Positions 55,408 through 64,000 of a stretch of DNA of 64,000 bases are shown piece after piece. The DNA is from Ophiocordyceps camponoti-saundersi (nom. inval.). Taxonomy: Eukaryota; Ascomycota; Sordariomycetes; Hypocreales; Ophiocordycipitaceae. The notes below the pieces were generated by a model. The model did no database searches. It had not been told where the DNA came from and saw nothing but the letters and a program-made list of their open reading frames with translations. Position 1 is the stretch's first letter. Every line of letters starts with the position of its first letter. The translations under genes were made by a program, and so were the position numbers. The stretch covers positions 134,000 through 197,999 of the forward strand of contig PDHQ01000016.1 of assembly GCA_003339415.1 (NCBI GenBank). The letters are read 5' to 3'.

Positions 55408-55760
55408 AGCCGAGGCTGTCCTTCTCTAGTCGGGGCGTCGGGAGCCTTGTGATAACGCAGGCTGCTGTTGTGGATCTAGTTTTTGGTTCCGCAATGCGAA
55501 TCAATTTTGAATCTTCTGTAGTGTCTGTGTCTGTCTATGTGCCGTGACTGTGACCGTGTTAGCCGTCATGTGTCTCGCCCGTCATCAATGAGGACAATAC
55601 ATTGTAAGTCTGACAGTTGCCACTTTTTTCACGCAAAGGCGAACATTTGGCGATCCCATTCAATTCAGGTCCATAGTTGACTGAGGTTGATATAGTAACA
55701 TGCCCAAACGCCTGCCGATACACCACCCTCCAAATAAGCCGCGCCTTGATAAAGGCTCCT
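55408..55760. other. Convergent intergenic region before NHP2
   Basis: 0.35 kb between two 3' ends. Only a (TGTGTC)-like patch near 55518-55545 stands out. Confidence 0.55.
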
Positions 55761-56608
55761 TCAACACGCCTTGGAGTCACCTTTGGCCCAAAAAGCCTGC
55801 CTCGCGTATTCTTTGTGTATATACTTGACCAGCGCGGCATAAGCCTCTACGTAGGCCTCGGCGTCGTCGGCGGCATCGCCATCCTTGTCCTTGACTTGCT
55901 TCTTCTTTCCGGCCTCGTTCTTCTCCATGAGCATGACGACGCTTGTTGGCCGCTTCGTCCTCGCCGAAGCGCCGAGCTCCGCACGCGAGGTGACGAAGAT
56001 AAAGGGCACGTTGTGGTCCTCGCACAGGACGGGGATGTGGGAGATGACGTCCTGGGGCGAGATGTCTCCGGCGATGACGACGATTCCGGGGAATGACGTG
56101 TAGCCTGGGGCCGAGGGCGGTGACTTGCGCAAAGTCTTGATGACTTCCTTGACGCCACGCTTGAGGGTGCCTTTCTTGGCCGCTGTGTGTAGGAAAAAAA
56201 AACGGTTTAGAAACTGGTGAGATAGAGGACAGAGTAAGAGATGAGATGAGATGATAAGTTACCTTTTCGAATTGTCTTGTACGTCTTCTTCATCCCCTTT
56301 TCGTCCGCGATGGGTATCGCAAACGGTACGACCGTCCTCTTCAGCTGCGGCGATGTCGTTGTTAGCTGCTCTGCGTCCGAAACATCGTCCTCGTCTGCCG
56401 CCGCCGCCGCCGCCTCAGCTGATACCGTAGGCGTCTTCTCCGCAGATTCGTCACGTTGTAGCTGGTCTTGGACGGCGACCGCTAGCTTCTCCTTCTTTTC
56501 CTTCTTCTCCTTCTTGCTCGACTTGCTGGATTTGGAGACTCCCGCCTCTTCGCTGCGCTTCTTCTTCTCTTTCTTTTCCTTTTTTTTATCTGGTTTTTCT
56601 GCGGCCAT
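55761..56608 (-). CDS. NHP2: H/ACA ribonucleoprotein subunit Nhp2 (L7Ae family)
   Basis: Nucleolar RNA-binding subunit of H/ACA snoRNPs, which pseudouridylate rRNA. Exon 1 is 56608-56263, intron 56262-56183 (GTAACT...CACAG), exon 2 56182-55761, 255 residues. The first ~85 residues are Lys/Glu/Ser-rich, then Ala/Asp-rich (KKEKKEKKEKLAVAVQ, AAAAADEDDVSDAE), a longer tail than the ~156-residue yeast protein. The L7Ae domain begins RTVVPFAIPIADEKGMKKTY and continues AAKKGTLKRGVKEVIKTLRK, GIVVIAGDISPQDVISHIPV, HNVPFIFVTSRAELGASARTK and RPTSVVMLM, all diagnostic. A lysine- and Asp-rich linker precedes the C-terminal helix. Confidence 0.94.
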
Positions 56609-56856
56609 GTTTAGGGAAGGGGCGTGTGTCTGCCTGTAGGGGATAGGGACGGATTGACGAGGGTGGCTTTTAGGTGGTCGGTCGTGATGTTATCGCTGGT
56701 ATCAAAGTCTACGAAGTCGATTTTTTTTTTCTTCACACTAATTATCGCAACTCCCCATTATCCATTATCGATAGACACTGCGGATAGATGGTGACTAAAA
56801 TTGTGTCGCCGATGTGGTCGGCATTTTGTAGGGCCGGCTCCGATGCCGAGATCTAA

Positions 56857-56862
56857 CACGTG
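56857..56862. promoter_or_regulatory. CACGTG box upstream of NHP2
   Basis: AACACGTGACT, about 250 bases upstream of the NHP2 start at 56608. Confidence 0.4.
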
Positions 56863-57841
56863 ACTAAGCATATCACCTTGGTTTTCTACCTGTGAAAGCC
56901 ACGGCGTTGTGAAACACGGGAAAAAGGTACCGTCTTGCCTGTAACGGCCCGGCTTATAGCGAGTAGCCTGACCACTTACCTAGAAGGCTAGAACTCAAGG
57001 AAAACAAGACTTAGTCACCATGCGATTCCGAGGGCGAATGCATATTTGGAAAACGTGATGCACGATACCGCATCATGGAAAGGCATGATACCCGTCGAGG
57101 CCGGTCATGCCGTGTCGTGAGTCTCAGTAGAAACCTCTCCTTGATCAGCGACGTCGCAGATGGTTGGCTCTCTGTCGACGCCCAGACATGCACTGCAGGT
57201 TGACAAATATCGGGAGATTATATCACGAAAGCGTCTGTCTAGGTTCTGTTATACATACACCGGTGAAGTATGTACATAAGTATGCCCTTGTTAAGAGGAG
57301 GGTCCTTACTCCTTCGTCTTGATTTTGGAGGTTTCTATCCGCCATTTATAAGAAATGGCTGATGTACATGTCAGCTCGGATGCTCTGAGTGGCACCAATT
57401 GCCCAAGTCTCGAGAATACATTGTAATCTGCTACGAGCGCCTAGCATCACTCCATAGCTTCGTCCCCATTGATGGCCCGCTGAACACGAGTCTAGGCTCT
57501 AATTTATGGGCTACTCTTCGGACCATCAGGGACGTGACTCGTTAGGGAGGTACGTACTAGGCAGGTCGGTAGTGAGACAGGTCAACCAACTGCAATTGAA
57601 TCCCGTTGAGGGTGCGGCATTGGCCGTTGAGGCTCTCATTCGTTGAAACAGGCAATCAAAGGTAGATACGCTTCCTTTCCATCCTCCTGATCGTTAGGTG
57701 CTACCGTATGAGGTGGTATGCAATGTTCCATGGATATGAGGTAGTTGGAGTAATCCGTACACCCAACCACCGACTCAGGAGTACCTACCTAACTGCCTAG
57801 TACCTGACGCGGAGGCCAGGACACCTTCCTTTTTACCCACC

Positions 57842-57892
<51 letters not shown>

Positions 57893-58062
57893 CCCCCCCC
57901 CCGCCCCCCCCCCCCCCCCTTTCTTTTTTTTTTTTTTTTCTCTCTCTTTTTATTCTCCCTNNNNNNNNNNCGGACAAACCGACCACCCGCCCGGAGCCTG
58001 GCGGGGGGGCGCGGATCACATTCCTTTTTCCCCCCCCCCCCCCCCCCCCCCCCCTCCCCCCC
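57842..58062. repeat. Poly-C/poly-T low-complexity block
   Basis: A C tract of about 77 bases with two G interruptions, a T tract of about 20, a 10-N gap, then a second C tract of about 34 with one T. The minus strand is therefore almost pure G and could form G-quadruplexes. The lengths are not reliable beside a gap. Confidence 0.85.
57961..57970. other. Assembly gap (10 N)
   Basis: Ten N bases between the T tract and the second C-rich stretch; the true size is unknown. Confidence 0.98.
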
Positions 58063-58398
58063 AGGGAAGCTTCGATATCCGCTGGGAGTATCCGTAGCAA
58101 CCACCTTCCTCGCCTTGGTAAGGCCAAGCGACTAAGACTGCCCACAACATCTGCAGCTTTTTCATCCCCAAGAATCGAATTGAAACCTGCTAGAAGCAGC
58201 AACGCCAGCGTGAGACAGACGCGCTCACTCTCCTTCAGTATCAATCACTCCCCTGCGTCTCCTCCGAGAATCCTTCCCGAGCATCCAATTTGTCGGATCC
58301 TTCCATCTCAACAGCAAACATTCTTGAAAGACAAGAAGGACTCATCTCCAACTCCCAAGAAGCCCCATCTCCAGACCTCAGTCTCTCGCCAAGTCACC

Positions 58399-59352
58399 AT
58401 GTCACCCAACGCGTTCTACGAGTGCGGCACTTGCGGCAAAGAGTTCCCGGAAGGACGGGAAGCTCGTTGGGACCACTGCTCGTGGGCCGGTCACTCGTGG
58501 CCAGATAACGAATGCGATAGCTGCCACAGGTACTTCAGCACCTGGTCTGCCTGCGCCCAGCATATGAACGACACCGCCCATTGGCAGAGGATCATTTACG
58601 ACTGCCAAATCTGCGATGAACGGTTTTCTTCAGAAAGCGATCTCACCGAACATCATCACGACATGCATAATTACTGCTCCGATTGTGAAAGGACGTTCCG
58701 AAACCCCAACTGCCTCAGGATGGTGAGTTGTTTCTGCATCAATACCCACATACGTATCTCTCTTCTAATATGTTCGCAAGCATCTCCGTTCCCGCCAACA
58801 CATGGGCACCAATGTCGACTGCCCCTATTGTCCCAGGTCCTACGTGACGGCAACTGGCCTCGTTCACCATGTGGAATCTGGTAATTGCCCCGGTGCGCGA
58901 TGCTTCGACCGCGACCAGATCTACCGAATTATTGATTTCGTCGATACCGATGGCCTCATGTGCAATCGTCCTCACCAGTGGACGGGGTCTTACGAGTACC
59001 AAGTAGGCGAGAGATGCTACAACGGATATTCCTACGAATGCTACCTCTGCAATCGCCAATTCGATAGGCTAGGCCAACTCGAACAGCATCTGAACTCCCC
59101 AACACGTAAGTGATGCATTCATCATCTTACCGCAGTCGTTTCGTTGGTAACTCTTTTACTTACTCTACATGTTTTACAGACCAGGAGGCTCTCTACCACT
59201 GCCAGAACACCAGGTGTGACCAACAGTTCAAATCCCTAGCTGGCTATATCAATCACCTTGAGAGCGAGGCGTGCGGCGTGACGAGGTTTGAAAACATTCA
59301 GGGCCAGGTGGACGATCTCTTGCGCGGCAGAAAGCTACTCACACTCGGATGA
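58399..59352 (+). CDS. C2H2-type zinc-finger protein
   Basis: 273 residues from exons 58399-58722, 58781-59105 and 59180-59352 (introns GTGAGT...GCAAG and GTAAGT...TTACAG). Repeated finger-like units are seen: FYECGTCGKEFPEGREARWD with its two histidines, ECDSCHRYFSTWSACAQHMN, YDCQICDERFSSESDLTEHH, YCSDCERTFRNPNCLRMHLR completed by the first splice, DCPYCPRSYVTATGLVHHVE, YECYLCNRQFDRLGQLEQHL and a last YHCQNTRCDQQFKSLAGYIN. A non-finger insert (GARCFDRDQIYRIIDFVDT) with its own cysteine separates the fifth and sixth. This layout is common in a Sordariomycete group of uncharacterised C2H2 proteins. DNA or RNA binding is likely; targets are unknown. The ATG at 58399 directly precedes the first finger. 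Confidence 0.85.
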
Positions 59353-59574
59353 ACCGATGTCAACGTAATGTATGACTTCTTAACAACGAATCGCTTGTCA
59401 ATTTCCAGTTATCATTCTGCTGTGCTTGATTGCGTTGCGATATCTACATACAAACCAGGGATGGCCCGACTCAACGTGTTCAAGAAAGAAGAAGACAAGA
59501 ACCGTAATCCATATCACCCGTACTAAACAAGGAGAAACTCCGCAACAGACGGAAAGCCGAGATTAACTGCAATA

Positions 59575-59805
59575 TCACGAGACCCGACATTCTCCGAAGC
59601 AGTTGGGGCATTCCGGGATGTTTATTTCTTTTGGGGAACCGAAGGGGCATTTCCCCTCTGGCACGGGCGGCCAGGGGCTATCGTCGTCGATCTCAACCTC
59701 GACTTCGAATTCTTTTCTCGGTGTTTTATCCAGTGGTACGGCTTGAGTAGCGGCCAGAGTGGCGAAAGTCAGAGCCAATGATGTCATGAGGAGCGAGGGG
59801 AGCAT
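59575..59805 (-). CDS. Very small secreted protein with four cysteines
   Basis: Single exon, 76 residues. A signal peptide MLPSLLMTSLALTFATLAAT ends near Gln-Ala-Val. The mature ~54 residues start with an acidic stretch (EFEVEVEIDDDSPWPPVP) and end with four cysteines in GKCPFGSPKEINIPECPNC and GECRVS. No family is recognised. Size and secretion suggest an effector-like protein. It lies between the zinc-finger gene and the broken toxin-like gene. Confidence 0.6.
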   Translation of the reverse strand: MLPSLLMTSLALTFATLAATQAVPLDKTPRKEFEVEVEIDDDSPWPPVPEGKCPFGSPKEINIPECPNCFGECRVS

Positions 59806-60808
59806 ATTTGCGTTGGTTTTTCAACGGGTTGTTGTTGGGGAATTTGGTGAAATCGGAGGCCTGTGGGAGTTGTTTCGTCTAGGGAGGGGAAAGAATCTTG
59901 CGGCGTCCGGCGAACATCTTATACCTGGTCCTCATGTTGATATACATACATACACACGACGTCACTGGGGATTGAAACCTTTCAGAACGATGGAGGCCAA
60001 CTTTCATGCAAAGCCTACCTTGGCTTGAGAACACTGTTCCATTCGATACCTTTCCTTCGATCGCCGTCAGCATGATACCCTGGGATACGAAGAAGATATC
60101 TCATATTCTGCGCAGAGTGGGAAAGTTATATGGTGTCTAAATATAAAGGTTGCAGGTGGGAAGCCGGTGAATGCGAATCACTCGGTTACAGGGAGGAAAC
60201 GATGGCCGTCGATAGTTGCTGATTTGCGTATCGACATTGGAGCATCATCGATGGTATGTGTGTGGCAAGCAGAGAGACGACGTTGAATGGGTTACAGGAT
60301 GGTAGGTAGTCAAGGACGCATCTGTAATTACATACATACATACATATGTAGGTAGACTGTAGCCAAGACAAGTCCTGGATCGAGTGCTTTGCTAAGAAGA
60401 TAAGACTCTCGATATAGCCCTGATTCAAGATTAAGCTGCGGATCTGACTCGATCCTTGCGCGCACGTGTCATCCCCGCAAAGTCTCCGCTGACTGACAGG
60501 AAGGATCTACAACAGTCCGCCGATCCGGATTCGCGACAGCAAAATGACACAGGATAGGTAAGAACCGGAATAGACCGACGATGGACGTAAAAGAACGTAT
60601 GTATGTAAGCGAGTGTAACGAGAAAGACGGCGAGAATAATGGCGACGATAATGCTTATCTATACACCCGTGTTATCCGCGCCGGGACTGCAGACGTTGCC
60701 TCCTAACAGATTGATAAGGGATAGGTGTGCATTTCTTGCCTTGGTCCCTTGGAAAGGGGGGTCAGACAGTGCATACGCCTTGGAGAGATCCGACACCGGC
60801 TCCCCTCT
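59806..60808. other. Intergenic region upstream of the 76-residue secreted protein gene
   Basis: 1 kb without a supported gene. It holds CATA tracts near 59942-59956 and 60329-60347 and a CACGTG at 60463-60468. Confidence 0.55.
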
Positions 60809-62062
60809 TCATGCATCAATCTTTCTTTCGGTGCTTCTTCCGGTGCTTCTTCCGGTGCTTCTTCCGGTGCTTCTCGTCCGGTGCTTCTTCCGGTGCTTCT
60901 TCCGGTGCTTCTCTTCCGGTGCTTCTTCCGGTGCTTCTTCCGGTGCTACTTTCGCTGCTACTTTCGCTGCTTCTTTCGCTGCTTCTTTCGCTGCTATTTC
61001 TTTCAGTGCAGCTTCAACATCGAAACCGTCGAAGATGCCTGAAGCTAGACGCGTTCGCAAATCATGTTCTAAACCGTCCACCACGCTGGCTTTATAGGCG
61101 GCTTCGTCGCGCAGACGGTCAAATTTAGGAGCTAGGTATAGTTTTTCAGTCAGTTGGCCTTCTCCTCCTCCTCCTCCTCCTTATCGGGTAGGGTCCTCCC
61201 CCTCTCTCTCTCCCTTACCTGGTCGAGGAGGATCCAGCAACGGGAACCTTTGAGACGCATCATTCGGGTACCAGTGAATCAATTCCTGCAACCCCTTAAT
61301 ACTTGCTCCCTCGTCTTCCAGACGATGTTGATAGGAAGCTTTTTCCGGATTCAGATTCTCCTCGTTTGTAATGGCGTTTAGGAAATATTCTTGAAGGCTT
61401 TGAGTACTCAAATCAACCAACGCAACAGAGCTATGGTTGTTAACGAAGAAGACTTCCCAGCGATCGAGGTCATCCCATCTAACATCGTAATCGGCGTTGT
61501 GTACCAGGCCACTCTCAAGGACACGCCTTGCTGAACCACATGGGCAATATTCCATTTCATTCATCAAATGTGGATGGAGATAGCCGTAGGACTCGATTTG
61601 TGACCAGGGAACACCGCCAACTGGATAAAGATCATAGTATCGATCTCCCCAGGATTGGTGATCCACATCCACCAAGTTGGGCGAATGTGCAACGATGTAA
61701 ACCCATGTACCTGGTGTCAGAAGCCAACCCATCACATTCATATGACCATCTTCATCGTGACAATAACATGGTTTTCGCATGTGGTCGACTTCTCTCCTTC
61801 CGCTTGGATCAACTTCAAAGGACCCTTTCCAAAGTCCGCCGGCCTCTCTCACCTGCCACGGTGCGAGGTCTTCACTCTCGAACACGGCGTAGTATTAAGT
61901 ATTTGGGACTCCGTATCGTATGTAATTTTCACTGATTTCGATTTGGATCCGTCCGGGGCCGTCGTTCGGGTCCATTGGGTTCTTTGCAGAAGCGTCGGGC
62001 CACAGTAGCAGCAGCCAGAGTGTAAGCAACTGCAGCCAAGTAACGGTCCAACGATGCTTCAT
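60809..62062 (-). pseudogene. Broken enterotoxin-A-like gene
   Basis: A frame opens at ATG 62062 with a signal peptide (MKHRWTVTWLQLLTLWLLLL) and meets an in-frame TAA at 61897-61895 (codon 56). No GT-AG intron of normal length can remove it. Beyond the stop the same frame runs on with enterotoxin-A-like features: a start-strand-like segment followed by WQVREAGGL, then WVYIVAHSPNLVDV and YPVGGVPWSQIESYGY. The arginine, Ser-Thr and paired-glutamate positions of active enzymes are not conserved. A second in-frame TAA (61183-61181) lies in a likely 87-base intron 61218-61132 (GTAAGG...CCTAG, with a CTGAC branch-like site). After that a helical stretch (DEAAYKASVVDGLEHDLRTR) leads into a 12-bp minisatellite and the end at 60809. 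The gene is read as a pseudogene; an altered short secreted product is the alternative. Confidence 0.7.
60830..60989. repeat. 12-bp minisatellite in the 3' end of the toxin-like pseudogene
   Basis: About 13 units of GGTGCTTCTTCC or GCTGCTTCTTTC on the plus strand. Units 4 (GGTGCTTCTCGTCC, 60866-60879) and 7 (GGTGCTTCTCTTCC, 60904-60917) are 14 bases long. On the minus strand the same unit is therefore read in three frames, as EEAP, then KHRK, then STGR repeats. Confidence 0.92.
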
Positions 62063-63352
62063 CTTGTCTCTGTCGATGCCGCTTGTGAAAAACGGGGAAA
62101 GAGAGGTGCGTTTTTCCTTTTCCCGTTTGGCAATATAAAGCGGAAGATGGGATGCCCCTTGATAATAGTGAACATTACCCGACCTTTATAGCCATTCTTG
62201 CCCCAACTACTCTTCCGAGTCCTCTCAAGAACAGGGTCGTTCTTTACGTTTCCACATCATTAACAAACAACGGGAAGGGAATACGACGAAAGACGAGGGT
62301 AAAATGCTCATAATAAACTACCATGGCCAAAGAGGTAGGACCCTCTCACTTGTTAATTCCAGACCCATATAAGGCTATTTCACTTTCAGAGGGAACCTTT
62401 TGCATTTTTACTATCCGTACATGTACCTGCCCACCTGGGTTGATCCTTGCTTCTCTTCCTTGACGCCGGCGAGGATGTGCGGGGTGGAGCCCGGGTCGCG
62501 GAGCCGAGTGGGGCCCCGATGGCGAACGAGTCTTTGCAGGAGGTAGCTTGAGCGAAGACCACAAATCTATGTACATATGTATATACACATGTATGTATGA
62601 TAAGAAAGTCTACATCTCTCAGATCTTCTGCTTCTCGAAATCCCTGTCAATGAATAGAATGAGAGAGAGAATGAGAAAGAAAAGCTTTCAACCTGGTTAT
62701 CCCTGTCTTCTCCTCGACGCCGACAAGCCTGGGGCGCAGCCGGCGTCGCCGAGCCCGGTCAAGCGGAGGCGGGGCCGTGTCTCTCCGGGTGCATGGCCTT
62801 GCCTCGCCTCGCCTCGCCTTGGCTATCAAAGTAATAGAGACTTGTGGGTTGGCTGAACAGCTCCTGTCATGGCTGTTCTGTTGTATGTATGTATGTAGGT
62901 ACGGACTATCCGTACTCCGAATGCTAACAGGCCAACAGAGTAGCAAATCCCTGCGGAAAACCCTACGGGCCGACGCACATGCATTGACAGCCCGAGCTTT
63001 TCCCGAACTTGATTAGCGTCACCTCCCTCTTCCCCCTTTTTCCTCTTCCTAGCCCCGTTTCGCCGACTTCGCTGGTCTTTCTGATCCGCGTCCGTATTCG
63101 CCCTCCGTCAGCCTCGTGTCGCCGCCGCCGTCGTCGTCGCTCACTTTCGACACCGAATCCGGCGTCTTCCTCAATGCGCGACCACGCTACAAGCATAACT
63201 CCTTCCTGACTGGCAGCTGCGCGCTCCCACTCCTCCCCCACCCTTCCTTCGGATTTGCGCCCTCCTACTGGTCACTGCCTTGAACCTACGAAACCGGCGC
63301 CCCTCCCCTCCCCTTTTCTCCTCTCTCTCAAAATCCCTCCGCCGGCAGCCTC
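62063..63352. other. Intergenic region before the GDA1-type gene
   Basis: 1.3 kb without a supported gene. It holds TACA/TATG tracts (62571-62600, 62883-62900), two diverged GC-rich copies of about 85 bases (near 62438-62520 and 62692-62775, around 65 % alike by eye), and a CT-rich leader from 63020 on. Confidence 0.5.
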
Positions 63353-64000
63353 ATGCGGAGGACCTCGGTGTCGTTGCCGACGAAGCAAGTTGCTCACGAC
63401 CCTTTCGAAAAGCCAGATCGTTATCAGGACGATCCCCGCTCCCAGGGGCCGCTCTCCGCTATGAAGGAGGCCTGGACCCCGACGTCGCAGAGGCTGCGAT
63501 GGCTGAGGACCGGCACCATCGCCTTGACCATTGTCCTCCTACTGTGGTGGATTTCGCCTCGGGGAGTCGGCGTCTATAATGAGAGTAAGACTTCCTTCTA
63601 TGCCCCCATATGCCCTTTCCCTGTGCGCCGTTTTTTTTTCTGGCCACCGCTGACCTGAATTTGGACGCAGTATCGCGCGCCAAGAGCCGTGGTGGACAGG
63701 TTCCTTCGGACGCGACCTACGGCACCGATCGTTGCCAAGCCTCCTACTCTAAAGATAAGCCCGTGGTGCAGTATGCCCTCATGATCGACGCCGGCAGCAC
63801 GGGCTCGCGAATTCACGTGTTCAAGTTCAATAATTGCGGTGCCGTGCCGGAGCTCGAGAAAGAGGATTTCATGATGACTGAAAAGTCCGTCGGCGGCTTG
63901 AGCAAGTACGAAGACGACGCCGTTGCCGCCGCGAAGACTCTCGATCCTTTGATGGAAACGGCCATGCAGCACGTGCCCGATGCGCTGAAGGCCTGTACCC
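63353..64000 (+). CDS. GDA1: Golgi guanosine-diphosphatase (GDA1/CD39 family), 3' part beyond the window
   Basis: Golgi-lumen nucleoside diphosphatase that converts GDP to GMP, allowing GDP-mannose import for glycosylation. Exon 1 is 63353-63584, intron 63585-63670 (GTAAGA...ACGCAG), exon 2 from 63671 past the right edge. The N-terminal ~50 residues are cytoplasmic. One membrane anchor follows (LRTGTIALTIVLLLWWISPR), giving a type II protein. A linker leads to the first apyrase conserved region, YALMIDAGSTGSRIHVFKFN, and to FMMTEKSVGGLSKYEDD. The ATG at 63353 is the first in frame. The remaining apyrase regions lie outside the window. Confidence 0.93.

Larger units (their letters stand above)
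56609..58398. other. Intergenic region with an assembly gap
   Basis: 1.8 kb without a supported gene. It holds a CACGTG box (56857-56862), T runs near 56718, GTAC/GTAG-type tetramers around 57240-57290 and 57545-57570, then long C and T homopolymers around a 10-N gap, and the leader of the zinc-finger gene. Predicted frames across the C tracts are homopolymer artefacts. Confidence 0.6.

Noticed and set aside
57775..58244. Gly-rich frames crossing the N gap
   Set aside because: Poly-G translation with undefined residues; an artefact of homopolymers and the gap.
61181..61183. Second stop codon in the toxin-like pseudogene
   Set aside because: It falls in a likely 87-base intron with good GTAAGG and CTAG signals, so it is not counted as a break.

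Overview
The window is nuclear DNA of a filamentous ascomycete, most likely a Sordariomycete in or near Hypocreales. The evidence is short GT-AG introns of about 50-140 bases, single-gene transcription units on both strands, a Zn2Cys6 regulator, fungal versions of housekeeping proteins, and a Ty1/Copia retroelement mutated by RIP (repeat-induced point mutation). Two genes of the heat-labile-enterotoxin-like ADP-ribosyltransferase class suggest an insect- or invertebrate-associated lineage, because that class is expanded there. That lineage call is inference only. No tRNA, rRNA or CRISPR array was recognised.

Left part (1-16 kb): an aquaglyceroporin gene running off the left edge and a glycerol kinase gene are divergent, and a Zn2Cys6 regulator follows. 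Together they resemble a small glycerol uptake and use locus. The intergenic space between the first two is split by a 5.9-kb Copia element with 142-bp LTRs and a 5-bp target duplication. Its interior has lost almost every CpA/TpG except in the GCA/TGC context. Much of the rest of this part is noncoding and rich in TACA/TATG tetranucleotide repeats.

Central part (16-46.6 kb): a gene-dense housekeeping region. In order: a seven-knuckle CCHC protein (GIS2 type), SAE2/CtIP, tyrosyl-tRNA synthetase, a SAM methyltransferase, Ubp3-type deubiquitinase, QCR7, a mitochondrial NAD-type carrier, a possible tiny membrane protein, a degenerate satellite, a Dot5-type peroxiredoxin, a FAR1/MULE-derived DNA-binding-like gene, a monoacylglycerol-lipase-like hydrolase, a 21.3-kDa complex I subunit, LTO1, methionyl-tRNA synthetase, NatA catalytic subunit, eIF2B beta and the Nem1 phosphatase. 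Many are translation or mitochondrial genes, arranged as divergent or convergent pairs. CACGTG boxes recur in their promoters.

Right part (46.6-64 kb): gene-poor stretches hold lineage-specific genes. These are a six-cysteine secreted protein, a decayed small gene, a 692-residue secreted protein with two ADP-ribosyltransferase-like domains, a C2H2 zinc-finger protein, a second small secreted protein, and a broken toxin-like gene whose 3' end is a 12-bp minisatellite read in three frames. Between them lie conserved genes (a DUF1761-like membrane protein, NHP2). A GDA1-type nucleoside diphosphatase is cut by the right edge. A 10-N assembly gap sits in long C/T homopolymers near 57.9 kb.

Exon joins were worked out by eye from splice signals, frame and family resemblance. 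Gene symbols are names of the recognised yeast counterparts.
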